Of a DNA stretch of 64,000 nucleotides, positions 6,625 through 16,600 are shown one piece after another (the stretch's first letter is position 1; the number at the start of each line of letters is the position of its first letter). This stretch comes from Terrabacter sp. MAHUQ-38. Its GTDB lineage: Bacteria > Actinomycetota > Actinomycetes > Actinomycetales > Dermatophilaceae. Location of the stretch: assembly GCF_014518425.1 (NCBI RefSeq), contig NZ_JACVCU010000003.1:620001-684000 (forward strand), given 5' to 3'. The notes below the pieces were generated by a model, which did not search any database, was not told where the DNA came from, and was given only the letters and a program-made list of their open reading frames with translations. The translations under genes were made by a program, and so were the position numbers.

Positions 6625-8367
6625 TCAGGAGCCGCATGTGTACTCGTCCTCGGGCGCGAGGAACCGGCCAAGGTAGTCCTCGACGACGTCGTCCGCGCAG
6701 TCGTTGCCGGTCCCGTAGGCCCCGTGCCCCTCGGTCGAGACGGTGACCAGCCGAGAGCGCACGATCTCGCCGGCGAGCGCCTCGGTGTCCTCGATCGGGG
6801 TGGTCCGGTCGTCCTCGTTGCCGATGACGAGGACCGGTGTGGCGACGTCCGCGCCGACGAGCAGGGTCTCGCGCAGCGTGCCGGTCCACCCTTCGCACGG
6901 GTCGGGCCCAGGTGGCTCGATGCGCGCCCAGAGCGGGTGGTTGTCGAGCACGTCGCGGCTCGGGACGACGGAGTCCCACGGCGTCGGCGGCCAGTCGGCG
7001 CAGGAGACCAGCAGATGCGAGCGCCCGAAGGTCGTGGCGGGGTACGTGCCGTCCTCATCGCGCTCGGTGACGACCATGGCGAACCATGCGAGGTCCTCGC
7101 CGTCGTCCTCGTTGATCGCGAGGTCGAGCGCGTCGACGAGGGCGGGCCACGAGCTCGGGTCCTGAAGCCCGAAGCCGATCGCCGTGCTCGCCCAGCCCTC
7201 GGTGAGCAGCGGCAGGCTCTCGTGGCCGCTGGCGAGCGGCCTGCGGTCCAGTTCGTCGAGGAACTCGACGAGGGTGCGGGTGACGGCGTCCGTGTCCTTG
7301 CCGAGCGGGCACTCGATGCTCGAGCCGCAGTCGGTCGCGAAGTCGTCCACGACATCGTCGAAGTCGTACGCCCAAGCGCGCGCCGCCGCGTCGACCTCCT
7401 CCTGGGTCGGCTCCTCCTCGCCGAGCGCGTCGGGCAGGACGGCGGAGTCGAGGACCATGAGGCCGACCCGCGAGGTGAAGAAGTCGGCGTAGACGGCGCC
7501 GATCATCGTGCCGTAGCTGACGCCGTAGTAGTTGAGCCGCTCGTCCCCCACGGCCGAACGCAGGATGTCGAGGTCGCGCGCGACCGACTCGGACCCCATG
7601 TTGGCCGCGAGCACCCCTCCGCGGGCGAGGCAGCGGCGGTTGCGCTCGGCGGGAGCACGCCGGTACGCGGCGCGCTCCGCGGCCGTGTCGGGGGTGGGGT
7701 CAGCGGCATACGCGGCATCGAGGTCGGCGTCACTGAGGCAGTCGACTGCGTCGGACTCCCCCATCCCCCGCGGGTCGAAGCCGATGACGTCGTAGCGCTC
7801 GCGGACTGCGTCACCGAAGAAGGACGGGGCCTCGCTGACGAAGTCGATGCCGGATCCGCCGGGACCGCCCGGGTTGATGAAGAGCGAGCCGATCCGCTCC
7901 TTCGGCACCGAGGCCTCGAGCCGGCGCAACGCGATCGACGTCGTGCCACCGGCTGGGTCCGCGTAGTCCACCGGCACCGTGACGGCGCCGCAGTCGAAGA
8001 GCTCGTCGTCGTCGCACGAGTGCCACGAGACGGCCCTGCCGTAGAACGCCGCCAGCTCGGGCTGCTCGGGCGCCTCGGCGACGACTGGTCCCGGGAAGGA
8101 GATCCTCGTCGTCGCCGGCCGGTCAGGGTCCGCTCGCTTGCCGTCGGCGTCCCCCGGCCCGGAGGACGCAGGGCTCGGTGTGGCGCTGCCACCGGACGCG
8201 ATCGGCGGTGGCTCGGCAGGCCCGTGGGACGGGGCGACGGCGAGCAGGAAGAGCGCGGCGAGGACCGCGGCGGAGAGGAGGGGCGCGAGCAGTCGGCTCA
8301 GCAGGTCGTGCCGTCGGCCGGCGCCGTCCCCCTGAGCAGGTACCCGTCCACGGCGGAGTCCACGCAC
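6625..8367 (-). CDS. Secreted TAP-family alpha/beta hydrolase (peptidase S33-like), copy 3
   Basis: About 580 residues. A basic N terminus and hydrophobic segment (LLSAAVLAALFLLAV) suggest an uncleaved signal anchor or signal peptide, then a Ser/Pro/Gly-rich linker. The catalytic domain has the oxyanion motif INPGGPGGSG, the nucleophile Ser in GVSYGTM, Asp in LVIGNEDDRTTP and His in STEGHGAYG. It ends with a TAP-like C-terminal domain containing paired cysteines. Known relatives release N-terminal di- or tripeptides outside the cell. No ATG fits; GTG at 8365-8367, overlapping the upstream gene by 70 bases, is the best start. It is last of three related genes in one orientation. Confidence 0.85.
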   Translation of the reverse strand: MRGLRRGRVPAQGDGAGRRHDLLSRLLAPLLSAAVLAALFLLAVAPSHGPAEPPPIASGGSATPSPASSGPGDADGKRADPDRPATTRISFPGPVVAEAPEQPELAAFYGRAVSWHSCDDDELFDCGAVTVPVDYADPAGGTTSIALRRLEASVPKERIGSLFINPGGPGGSGIDFVSEAPSFFGDAVRERYDVIGFDPRGMGESDAVDCLSDADLDAAYAADPTPDTAAERAAYRRAPAERNRRCLARGGVLAANMGSESVARDLDILRSAVGDERLNYYGVSYGTMIGAVYADFFTSRVGLMVLDSAVLPDALGEEEPTQEEVDAAARAWAYDFDDVVDDFATDCGSSIECPLGKDTDAVTRTLVEFLDELDRRPLASGHESLPLLTEGWASTAIGFGLQDPSSWPALVDALDLAINEDDGEDLAWFAMVVTERDEDGTYPATTFGRSHLLVSCADWPPTPWDSVVPSRDVLDNHPLWARIEPPGPDPCEGWTGTLRETLLVGADVATPVLVIGNEDDRTTPIEDTEALAGEIVRSRLVTVSTEGHGAYGTGNDCADDVVEDYLGRFLAPEDEYTCGS

Positions 8368-10031
8368 GAGTTGCCAGCGTAATAGGTGCCGTGTCCGTCG
8401 TGGTCGGAAGTGAGAAGAACGCCCGATGCGAGGTCGTTCGCGAGCTGTTTGGTGCCGCCGATGGGTGTCGCGGGATCGCGTTCGTTGCCGATGACGAGGA
8501 TCGGGTCGGCGCCGACGGCGAGCGTCGTGCCCTTCGGGGTGCGGCCGGCCGTGGGCCAGGTGCGACAGTTGTCGTAGAGCTCGCCTGTCATCCGCGCCCA
8601 CAGGGGGTGGTCGCGCCTGGCCCTCGCCTGGGCGGCGGCGAGCGACGGGTCCGACGACGCGCGAGGCCAGTCGGCGCACCGCACCGGGATCATCGCCTGC
8701 AGGTAGGTGCCGGGTGCGTAGGCGCCGCTGATGCTGCGCTCGACGACCGACATTCCCTTGGCGAGCAGGATGTCGCCCCTGCCGGCGAACGCCTGGGCCA
8801 GGCCCTTGTTGAGTGTCGGCCACGAGGTGTCGGAGTAGAGGCACATGAAGATGGAGAAGCCGACCCAGCCCTCGCCGATGCGGGTCAGACCCGGCTTGTT
8901 CGTCGTGAGGCCGTGGCGCTCGACGTCGTCGAGCAGGTCGACGATCTTCTGCCGGGCTCCGGCCTTCTCCCTGCCCAGAGCGCAGTCTGGGCGGCCGACG
9001 CACCAGTCGATGAACGCGTCGATCGAGGACTCGAAGCCCTGGATGTCGTAGGTCATCTCCTGCGCCTCGGTCTGGTTCGGCGACATGGCCGAGTCGAGGA
9101 CCATCCGGCCGGCCTTCGCGGGGAACAGGTCGGCGTAGACGGCGCCGAGGAACGTCCCGTAGGAGCCACCGAAGAAGTTGAGCTTCTCGTCGCCGACGAG
9201 CACGCGCAGGACATCCATGTCGCGGGCCACCTCGGTCGTGCTCATGTGCCGGGCCCGGTCTCCGCCGCGCTCGGCGCAGCGCTTCGTCACGCCGTCGACG
9301 TCGGCGAGCAGCTCGGAGCGCTCGGCCGCGGAGTCGGGCGTCGGGTCGGCGCTGAAGAGCAGGTCCATGTCCGAGCTGGTGAGGCACCCGACCGGACTGG
9401 ACCCGCCGATGCCGCGAGGGTCGAAACCGACGACGTCGTAGGCGGCACGCAAAGCCGGCGAGAAGACGAACGACGCGTACTGTGCGTACTCCACGCCGGA
9501 GCCGCCGGGACCCCCGGGGTTGATGACGAGCGAACCGAGTCGCTTGGCGGGGTCGGTGGCCGGGGCCTTGCGCAGCGCGAGGGTGAACCGGTCGCCCGTG
9601 GGCCGGGCGTAGTCGACCGGGACCTCCATCGTCGCGCACTGGTGCCTGGCGTTGTCGGAGCAGGATGACCAGTCGAGCTTCTGGGTGTAGAAGGTGGCGA
9701 GCGCTGCCGCGTAGTCCTTCGTCACGGGGCGGCTCGGCGTCGACCCTGGCGACGTCGACCCGCTCGCGCCCGGCGCCGTCACGCGGACCTGGGGCTGCGC
9801 GACCGGCGGAGGGCTGCCGATGCGCCACGCCGCGAGGACCACGGCGAAGACCACCGCGAGGACGGCGACCGAGGCGAGCACCGTACGCAGCGGCGACCGC
9901 GGTCGCGCGGCATACGCGCCCGGATGGGGCGGCTGCGCGCCCGGGGCCGGCGGCGGGTAGTCCGACGGCAGGGCGGCATACCCTGTTGGGCCGTCAGGGA
10001 GGTCCTCGGGCCGTGGGGGGTCGTTCAGCAC
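8298..10031 (-). CDS. Secreted TAP-family alpha/beta hydrolase, copy 2
   Basis: 577 residues. A Pro-rich cytoplasmic head (PPRPEDLPDGPTGYAALP) precedes a single membrane segment (about residues 50-70, TVLASVAVLAVVFAVVLAAW), so this copy is anchored as a type II membrane protein with the enzyme outside. Motifs: INPGGPGGSGVEY, nucleophile in GGSYGTFLG, Asp in VIGNERDPATP, His in SDHDGHGTYY. The C terminus repeats the family pattern NSCVDSAVDGYLL. The start GTG at 10029-10031 overlaps the TGA of copy 1, implying coupled translation. It differs from the other copies mainly in topology (anchor versus lipoprotein). Confidence 0.85.
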   Translation of the reverse strand: MLNDPPRPEDLPDGPTGYAALPSDYPPPAPGAQPPHPGAYAARPRSPLRTVLASVAVLAVVFAVVLAAWRIGSPPPVAQPQVRVTAPGASGSTSPGSTPSRPVTKDYAAALATFYTQKLDWSSCSDNARHQCATMEVPVDYARPTGDRFTLALRKAPATDPAKRLGSLVINPGGPGGSGVEYAQYASFVFSPALRAAYDVVGFDPRGIGGSSPVGCLTSSDMDLLFSADPTPDSAAERSELLADVDGVTKRCAERGGDRARHMSTTEVARDMDVLRVLVGDEKLNFFGGSYGTFLGAVYADLFPAKAGRMVLDSAMSPNQTEAQEMTYDIQGFESSIDAFIDWCVGRPDCALGREKAGARQKIVDLLDDVERHGLTTNKPGLTRIGEGWVGFSIFMCLYSDTSWPTLNKGLAQAFAGRGDILLAKGMSVVERSISGAYAPGTYLQAMIPVRCADWPRASSDPSLAAAQARARRDHPLWARMTGELYDNCRTWPTAGRTPKGTTLAVGADPILVIGNERDPATPIGGTKQLANDLASGVLLTSDHDGHGTYYAGNSCVDSAVDGYLLRGTAPADGTTC

Positions 10032-11581
10032 TTGAGGCCGTCCTTGGGCACGCGACCCTGCACGTAGTAGGCGTCGATGGCGCTGTTGACGCACGTGTTG
10101 CTCCGACCGTATGCCGTGTGCCCGTCGCCGTCGAAGGACACGAGGACCGCGTTGTCGAGCTGGTCGCGCAGGCGCACGGACCACTCGTAGATCGTCGCGG
10201 GGTCACGGGTCGTGCCGACGACGACGATCGGGTCGCTGCCGGCCGCTTTGACGGTGTGCGGCCCGACGGCCGATTTCACCGGCCACACGCCGCATGGAAG
10301 AGCACTCCAGGCGAGGTTCGCACCCCATGTCGGCGCCTTGGTGGAGAAGTCCTTGGCGTACCTCTCGTATGCCGAAAGGTCGGGGCTGTCGGGTCGGTCG
10401 AGGCAGTTGACGGCGAAGATCGACTCCAGGAGGTTGCCGTCGTACCCGCCGCCGGGACGGCGGTGGGCGTAGGAGTCGGCCAGCGCCATGAGGGCCTGTC
10501 CGTTGCCCGACTGCGCCTCCTTGAGCGCGTCGGTGAGGAACCCCCATGCCGCTTGGTCGTAGAGGGCGATGGCGACGCCCAGGCGGGCCCAGCCCTCGGT
10601 CAGCCTCGGCGCGCTCGGGTCGCCGGTGGGGAGGGGGTTGCGGTCGACCTGCCGGAAGAACTCGTCGAGTCTCTTGCGCGCCTCGTCAGGCGTGCTGCCG
10701 AGCGGACACGTCGCCTCGGTGACGCAGTCCTCGAGGTAGGCCTGCGTCGCGATCTGGAAGCCGCGGGCCTGGCCCTCCCCCAGCTCGGCGCTCGTCAGGT
10801 CGGGAGGCACGACCCCGTCGAGGACGACTCGCCCGACGCGCTGCGGGAAGAGGTCGGCGTAGGTGGACCCGAGGAACGTGCCGTAGGACTTGCCGAGGTA
10901 GTTGAGCTGGGAGTCGCCGAGCGCGGCGCGCAGGATGTCCATGTCGCGGGCGGCGTCGGTGGTCGAGAGGTGCTTGACGAGGTCGGGGTTGTCGGCCTCG
11001 CAGCCGGCCGCCATCGCCTTGGCCTGCGTCAGCAGGGCCTGCTCCTCGCTCGGGTCGTCAGGTGTCGGGTCGGTCGACAGGAACCGGTCGAGAGCCCGGT
11101 CGTCGAGGCAGTCGATCGGGTCGGAGCTCGCAACACCGCGCGGGTCGAAGCCGACCAGGTCGTAGTAGCGGCGCACCTCCGGGCCGCCGATGGTCTCGGC
11201 ACCGCCGCGGACGTAGTCGATGCCGGACGCGCCGGGCCCGCCGGGGTTGACGAGGAGCGAGCCCAGGCGCTTCGACTGGTCGCGCGCCTTGACCCGCGCG
11301 ACCTTGATCGTGAGGTCCTTCGACGGGTCGGGGGCGGCGTGGTCGAGCGGGACGCGGAGGCCGGCGCACTCGAGGTTGCCGCACTTCTTCCACTCGAGCT
11401 TCTGGGCGTAGTAGGGCGCAAGGGCCTGTGTGGGCGGCGCCGTCACCGGAGGAAGGCCCGTCTTCGAGGCCGGCGCGACGGGGGGCTCGGAGGTCGTGCA
11501 CGCCGCGGTGGCCAGCACCAGAGCCGTCATCGCCAGGGTCGCGGTGAGGGCACGGGCGATGGCGGCAGGGCGTGTCGTCAT
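10025..11581 (-). CDS. TAP-family alpha/beta hydrolase lipoprotein, copy 1
   Basis: 518 residues. The signal sequence ends in a lipobox (LATAAC), so the mature enzyme should be lipid-anchored outside the membrane. Then VNPGGPGASGIDY (oxyanion), nucleophile Ser in GKSYGTFLGS, Asp in VGTTRDPATIYEW and His in FDGDGHTAYG, closing with NTCVNSAIDAYYVQG. Extracellular aminopeptidase activity is inferred from the family. In many actinobacteria a single gene of this kind follows holB; here it is the first of three, most simply explained by tandem duplication and divergence. Confidence 0.88.
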   Translation of the reverse strand: MTTRPAAIARALTATLAMTALVLATAACTTSEPPVAPASKTGLPPVTAPPTQALAPYYAQKLEWKKCGNLECAGLRVPLDHAAPDPSKDLTIKVARVKARDQSKRLGSLLVNPGGPGASGIDYVRGGAETIGGPEVRRYYDLVGFDPRGVASSDPIDCLDDRALDRFLSTDPTPDDPSEEQALLTQAKAMAAGCEADNPDLVKHLSTTDAARDMDILRAALGDSQLNYLGKSYGTFLGSTYADLFPQRVGRVVLDGVVPPDLTSAELGEGQARGFQIATQAYLEDCVTEATCPLGSTPDEARKRLDEFFRQVDRNPLPTGDPSAPRLTEGWARLGVAIALYDQAAWGFLTDALKEAQSGNGQALMALADSYAHRRPGGGYDGNLLESIFAVNCLDRPDSPDLSAYERYAKDFSTKAPTWGANLAWSALPCGVWPVKSAVGPHTVKAAGSDPIVVVGTTRDPATIYEWSVRLRDQLDNAVLVSFDGDGHTAYGRSNTCVNSAIDAYYVQGRVPKDGLKC

Positions 11582-11643
11582 GTCCGAAACCGTAGCTGGT
11601 CGACCTGTATGCGACGGCGCCCGAGTCCGGGTCGTGACCGCAT

Positions 11644-11657
11644 CGAGCCCGGGCTCG
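11644..11657. repeat. Perfect 14-bp palindrome CGAGCCCGGGCTCG
   Basis: Lies in the 130-base gap between holB and the first TAP hydrolase gene. It could be a protein site or a short hairpin; nothing else is visible in the gap. Confidence 0.3.
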
Positions 11658-11711
11658 GGGTCTGGACCCTTGGACGGGGGGACGTCCGGAACCGGCCGAG
11701 GGCGCGTGCCC

Positions 11712-12872
11712 TCAGACGCCGAGGTCGCGCGGCACCCGCAGCTGCAGCGCCATCGCCTCGAGGGCCAGCAGCGGTGACACGTTGGCGTTGATGCGCTCAC
11801 GCGCCTCGTTGATGGCGTCCATGGCCGCGAGCAGCTGTTCGGGGGCGAAGACGCCGGCGAGAGCGCGCACCTTGTCGACGGCGTCGGGGTTGACGAGGTC
11901 GACGTCGGAGCGCAGCCGAAGGACGAGTGCGTCGCGGTAGACCGACGTGAGGTCGACGAGCGCCCGGTCGACGACGTCACGGGCGTAGCGCGTGGCCCGC
12001 GTCTTCTGCTCGCGCTCGAGGGCGGCCAGCTGCGAGCGGATGTGTGGCGGCTGGGTGCGGGCCGTCGGGTCGGCACCGAGCGTCTCCATGAGTCGGGCGC
12101 GCTCGGCGGCGTCGCGTTCGGCACCGGACGCGCTCGACTCCTCGTCGGCGATCTGGGCGAGGTCGGCGGCCGCGCCGATGGCGTCACCGACGCCGAGGAT
12201 CTTCGTCGCCATGGCGATGACGTCGCGCCGGCGGATGCGGGCCTGCTCGTCGCGGGCCAGGCGGCGGGCCAGGCCGACGTGAGACTGTGCGGCGCGGGCG
12301 GCATACAACGCCATGGCGGGGTCGATCCCGTCGCGGCGCTGGAGCAGCTCGGCGACGGCCTCGACCGGCGGCGTGCGCAGACGCACGTGGCGCGAGCGCG
12401 AACGGATCGTGACGATGACGTCCTCGAGGCTCGGCGCGCACAGCATCCAGACGGTGCGCGGCGTGGGCTCCTCGAGCGCCTTGAGCAGGGCGTCGGCGGG
12501 GGCGTCGGTGTAGGCGGTGAGGCGGTCGGCGTCCTCGATGATGATGATGCGCCAGCGGCCCACCGACGGGCGCAGGGCAGCCTCCTGCACCAGAGCCCGG
12601 GCCTCGGCGACCTTGATCGACAGCCCCTCGGTGGCCACGACCTTGACGTCGGCGTGGCTGCCGTCGAGGGCCGTGCGGCACTCGCGGCACTCGCCGCACC
12701 CGCCGTCAGGGCACTGCAGCGCGGCGGCGAACGCGCGGGCCGCCGTCGAGCGGCCGGAGCCGGGCGGTCCGGTGAAGAGCCAGGCGTGGGTCATGGCGGA
12801 CTCGTCGCGCACCGCGCGCGAGAGCGTCTCGATGGTGGGCTCCTGCCCGACGAGGTCGTCCCAGACGGTCAT
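11712..12872 (-). CDS. holB: DNA polymerase III subunit delta'
   Basis: 386 residues. Delta' is the rigid stator of the clamp loader that places the beta clamp on DNA. Visible: N-terminal VWDDLVGQ, P-loop-like GPPGSGRST (35-43), a zinc-binding cluster with Cys 54, 59, 62 and 65, the Walker-B equivalent IIIIEDADRLT, and LLKALEEPTPRTVW with the SRS motif (RSRSRH) around 165. The C-terminal helical collar is longer and Ala/Arg-rich as usual in actinobacteria. The ATG overlaps the tmk stop (ATGA), and tmk-holB is a conserved pair, so coupled expression of DNA synthesis genes is expected. Confidence 0.95.
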   Translation of the reverse strand: MTVWDDLVGQEPTIETLSRAVRDESAMTHAWLFTGPPGSGRSTAARAFAAALQCPDGGCGECRECRTALDGSHADVKVVATEGLSIKVAEARALVQEAALRPSVGRWRIIIIEDADRLTAYTDAPADALLKALEEPTPRTVWMLCAPSLEDVIVTIRSRSRHVRLRTPPVEAVAELLQRRDGIDPAMALYAARAAQSHVGLARRLARDEQARIRRRDVIAMATKILGVGDAIGAAADLAQIADEESSASGAERDAAERARLMETLGADPTARTQPPHIRSQLAALEREQKTRATRYARDVVDRALVDLTSVYRDALVLRLRSDVDLVNPDAVDKVRALAGVFAPEQLLAAMDAINEARERINANVSPLLALEAMALQLRVPRDLGV

Positions 12873-13528
12873 GCCCGGCCCGTCGTCACGCGGTCGACGC
12901 CGTCGACGACGGCGGCGTGGAGGTGCTCGACGGACCTGCTGGCGTCGAGGACGAGGTAGCGCTCGGGGTCCTGCGCGGCGAGCTCGAGGTAGCCGCGGCG
13001 GACGGCGGCGTGGAAGGCGTCGGCCTCGGACTCGAGCCGGTCGTGCACGTCGCCGCGACGCTCGCGACCGACCTCGGGCGTGACGTCGAGGACGATCGTC
13101 AGGTCCGGGAGGAGGCCCCCGACGGCCCAGTGCTGGAGGTCGGTGATCTCACTCGGGCCGAGCTCGCGGCCGGCGCCCTGGTAGGTGATCGAGCTGTCGA
13201 CGTAGCGGTCGGTGATGACCACCTTGCCCTCGGCCAGCGCCGGGCGGATGAGCTGGTCGACGTGGTGGGCCTTGTCGGCCGCGAAGAGCAGGGCCTCGGC
13301 CCGCGCCGACACGTGGTCGCCGTGCAGCACGAGCTCGCGGATCTGTGCGCCCAGGGGTGTGCCGCCAGGCTGGCGGGTCACGACCACCTCGCGCCCGCGT
13401 TGCTCGAGCGCGTCGGTGAGCAGGCGCACCTGGGTCGACTTGCCCGCGCCGTCACCGCCCTCGAAGCACACGAAGAGCCCGGGGGCGGTGTCGACTCGGG
13501 GGGTCGCGGCCGCGAGGTTCTCCGTCAC
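12869..13528 (-). CDS. tmk: Thymidylate kinase
   Basis: 219 residues; phosphorylates dTMP to dTDP in the cytosol. P-loop GGDGAGKST at 24-32, base-binding TRQPGGTPLG near 51-60, DRYVDSSITYQG near 110, and a LID segment ERRGDVHDRLE near 165. It has an extended N terminus (about 17 residues) before the first strand. First gene of the tmk-holB pair. The usual upstream neighbour topA is not here but about 43 kb to the right, in the same orientation. Confidence 0.95.
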   Translation of the reverse strand: MTENLAAATPRVDTAPGLFVCFEGGDGAGKSTQVRLLTDALEQRGREVVVTRQPGGTPLGAQIRELVLHGDHVSARAEALLFAADKAHHVDQLIRPALAEGKVVITDRYVDSSITYQGAGRELGPSEITDLQHWAVGGLLPDLTIVLDVTPEVGRERRGDVHDRLESEADAFHAAVRRGYLELAAQDPERYLVLDASRSVEHLHAAVVDGVDRVTTGRA

Positions 13529-13586
13529 GCCCCGAGCCTATGCCAGCATCCCGACACGAGCCCCCGCACCGCCCCTCCCGCAACAC

Positions 13587-13644
13587 ACCGAGAAAGGTCA
13601 CAGCGCACCGGGATCGGACCGCGGTGAGCTGTGACCTTCTCGGT
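13587..13644 (-). terminator. Long inverted repeat between asd and tmk
   Basis: ACCGAGAAAGGTCACAGC (13587-13604) pairs with GCTGTGACCTTCTCGGT (13628-13644), an almost perfect 17-bp stem with one extra base and a 23-base loop. It follows the asd stop on the minus strand and precedes tmk; a terminator or attenuator is the simplest role, with no T run. Confidence 0.5.
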
Positions 13645-13674
13645 CTGTTTCCAGGAAAGGCGGAAGGGGTCGGA

Positions 13675-14718
<1,044 letters not shown>

Positions 14719-14779
14719 TTACGGCCCGGGGCAGGGTGCCCCGGGCCGCGTTCATTCCTCGGTCAGGCGGGTCAGCTGC

Positions 14780-15541
14780 TCACTCGGCGTGCCGGTCGGC
14801 GTTGGCGTGGATGGCGTCGCGGACGTATGCCGCGAGCCCCGGCTCCTGGTCGTCGTACGTCTTCGTGAACCGCGGGTCTGCGACGTACATGTCGGCGAGC
14901 CCGCGGTGGAAGTCGTGGTCGATGTCGTAGAAGCGGTCGTTGATGTGCCGGCGGTGCTGCTCGGCGGCATCCATCGCAGCCTCGCTCGTCGCGGGCTCAC
15001 CGGACCGTTTGGCCGCGACGAAGGCCGCTCCGACCGCCTCCATCTCGGCCTTGACCTCGGCCCAGTCGGCCTTGGTGTAGCGCTTGACGCGCGCGGCCGA
15101 CTGCTTCCACGCGTCGGTGTGACCCCAGCGCTCGTGGGCCTCCTGCTGGTACTCGTCCTCGAAGCCGTCGCCGAAGAGCTCCTTGAGGTCTTCGGGGGTG
15201 GCGGGTTCGTTGCTCATCTCTCTCTCCAGTGCTCGGTCGATGGCCACGACGATGTCGGTGAGCTCGTCGAGCCGGGTCATGACCGCTTCACGTTGCCGAC
15301 GCAGGTGGGCCACCGCGTCCTCGCCGTTGTCGAGCAGCGTCGCGATCTCCTCCAGCGGCATCTCGAGCCGCCGGTAGACCACGATCTGCTGCAACCGCGT
15401 GAGGTCCTCGTCGGTGTAGAGCCGATAGCCCGCCCGCGAGCGCTCGCTCGGGGTGAGCAGGCCGATCTCGTCGTAGTGGTGCAACGTGCGCACCGTCACG
15501 CCGAACACGTCGGCCACCTGCCCCACCGTCCAGGTGGTCAT
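14780..15541 (-). CDS. MerR-family regulator with TipAS-like antibiotic-binding domain
   Basis: 253 residues. An N-terminal winged helix (TVGQVADVFGVTVRTLHHYDEIGLL, then SRAGYRLY) is followed by a dimerising coiled coil (about 75-115). The C-terminal domain (about 120-253) contains SAARVKRYTKADW, HRRHINDRFYDI and the MYVADPRFTKTYD block typical of TipAL/SkgA proteins, whose TipAS part traps thiopeptides or other drugs. Start 15541 has AAGGA eight bases upstream; ATG 15562 would coincide with the predicted transcription start and could be a leaderless start. It is probably an autoregulated drug-responsive activator; no obvious target gene is adjacent. Confidence 0.9.
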   Translation of the reverse strand: MTTWTVGQVADVFGVTVRTLHHYDEIGLLTPSERSRAGYRLYTDEDLTRLQQIVVYRRLEMPLEEIATLLDNGEDAVAHLRRQREAVMTRLDELTDIVVAIDRALEREMSNEPATPEDLKELFGDGFEDEYQQEAHERWGHTDAWKQSAARVKRYTKADWAEVKAEMEAVGAAFVAAKRSGEPATSEAAMDAAEQHRRHINDRFYDIDHDFHRGLADMYVADPRFTKTYDDQEPGLAAYVRDAIHANADRHAE

Positions 15542-15568
15542 CTCCTGCGTCCTTCCGGTCATGCCACG

Positions 15569-15599
15569 AGGTTCACGCCTCACGTCGCGTGAGGGTCAA
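15569..15599 (-). promoter_or_regulatory. MerR-type promoter with dyad in a 19-bp spacer
   Basis: On the minus strand TTGACC (-35, 15599-15594) is separated by 19 bases from GAACCT (-10-like, 15574-15569), and the spacer holds the dyad CTCACG-CGA-CGTGAG. An overlong spacer carrying the operator is the signature of MerR-activated promoters, so the regulator gene just downstream is very likely autoregulated. Confidence 0.65.
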
Positions 15600-15687
15600 G
15601 TCCCTTTCGCAGAGGGCGTCCCCGGAGCCCGCGAGGGCGGTCGACACCGAGCCCTCCCAGCGTATGCCGGGCGCCTAGAGTGAGCGC

Positions 15688-16458
15688 GTGCACCGTCGCC
15701 TCGCGCTCGTCCGCCGACCCTCCCCCCGGCTCGCGGACGGGCTCGTGACGCACATCGAGCGCTCGCGCTCCGTCGACGCCGGGCTGGCCCTGCGTCAGTG
15801 GCAGGAGTACGTCGACGTGCTACGGCGGCGCGGCTGGTCGGTGGTCGAGGCGCCGCCGGTCGACGACTGTCCCGACGGCGTCTTCATCGAGGACCAGGTC
15901 GTCGTGCACGGCGACGTGGCAGTGCTGTGCCGGTCCGGTGCGCCGGAGCGCCGCGGCGAGGCGGTGGGGGTCCGGGAGGCCGTCGAGGCGCTCGGCTACC
16001 GAACGGTCGAGGTCGAGGCCCCCGGGACGCTCGACGGCGGCGACGTCCTCAAGCACGGCCGCTTCGTGTGGGTCGGGGTCGGCGGCCGCACCAACCCGTC
16101 TGGCGTCGAGCAGCTGCGCCAGGCGTTCGTCGGGCACCGCGTCGAGGTCGTCCCGGTGCCGGTGTCGAAGGTGCTGCACCTGAAGTCGGCCGTGACGGCG
16201 CTGCCCGACGGCACCGTCATCGGCCACCCACCCCTCGTCGACGACCCCAGCGTCTGGGACCAGTTCCTCGCTGTTCCAGAAGATTCCGGCGCTCACGTCG
16301 TGCTGCTCGGCGGCACGTCGGTGCTCATGTCGGCCGCTGCGCCGCGCACGGCCCACCTGCTGACCATGCGCGGGCTCGACGTGACGGTGGTCGACATCTC
16401 CGAGTTCGAGAAGCTCGAGGGCTGCGTCACCTGCCTGTCGGTCCGACTGCGCGGCTGA
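15688..16458 (+). CDS. Dimethylargininase (DDAH) / guanidino-group-modifying hydrolase
   Basis: 256 residues of the pentein fold. Hydrolyses N-omega-methylated arginines to citrulline plus methylamines. Visible: THIERSRSVDAGLALRQW near 21-38, DGVFIEDQ (63-70), TLDGGDVL (114-121), catalytic His164 in KVLHLKSAVT and nucleophile Cys249 in GCVTCLSVR. Start is GTG. Sits alone between divergent merR and the FAD enzyme gene. The stop lies inside a 12-bp tandem repeat, so the coding end could vary between strains. Confidence 0.9.
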   Translation: MHRRLALVRRPSPRLADGLVTHIERSRSVDAGLALRQWQEYVDVLRRRGWSVVEAPPVDDCPDGVFIEDQVVVHGDVAVLCRSGAPERRGEAVGVREAVEALGYRTVEVEAPGTLDGGDVLKHGRFVWVGVGGRTNPSGVEQLRQAFVGHRVEVVPVPVSKVLHLKSAVTALPDGTVIGHPPLVDDPSVWDQFLAVPEDSGAHVVLLGGTSVLMSAAAPRTAHLLTMRGLDVTVVDISEFEKLEGCVTCLSVRLRG

Positions 16459-16508
16459 CGGCGCGGCTGACGGCGCGGCTGACGGCGCGGCTGACGGCGC
16501 GGCTGATG
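16449..16508 (+). repeat. Five tandem copies of a 12-bp unit
   Basis: GCGCGGCTGACG is repeated five times without interruption; the last copy has one C-to-T change. The first copy includes the stop of the dimethylargininase gene, and every copy carries a TGA in the same phase because 12 is a multiple of three. A slippage-prone minisatellite. Confidence 0.9.
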
Positions 16509-16600
16509 GGTCGGTCGTACCGCGAGATGACTCGTCGTCGGCCGCAGCGGATGGTCTCGGCGAGGTCTAGGCTCGCGACGGGGCCGAGTCGATCAGTGGG

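Noticed and set aside
6625-9828. A single 1067-residue fused hydrolase
   Set aside because: The frame extends upstream only as a shadow inside the preceding hydrolase gene; family similarity begins near the GTG at 8365-8367.
16449-16508. CRISPR-like array
   Set aside because: The 12-bp units are contiguous without spacers; a simple tandem repeat. No CRISPR array or cas gene was seen anywhere in the window.
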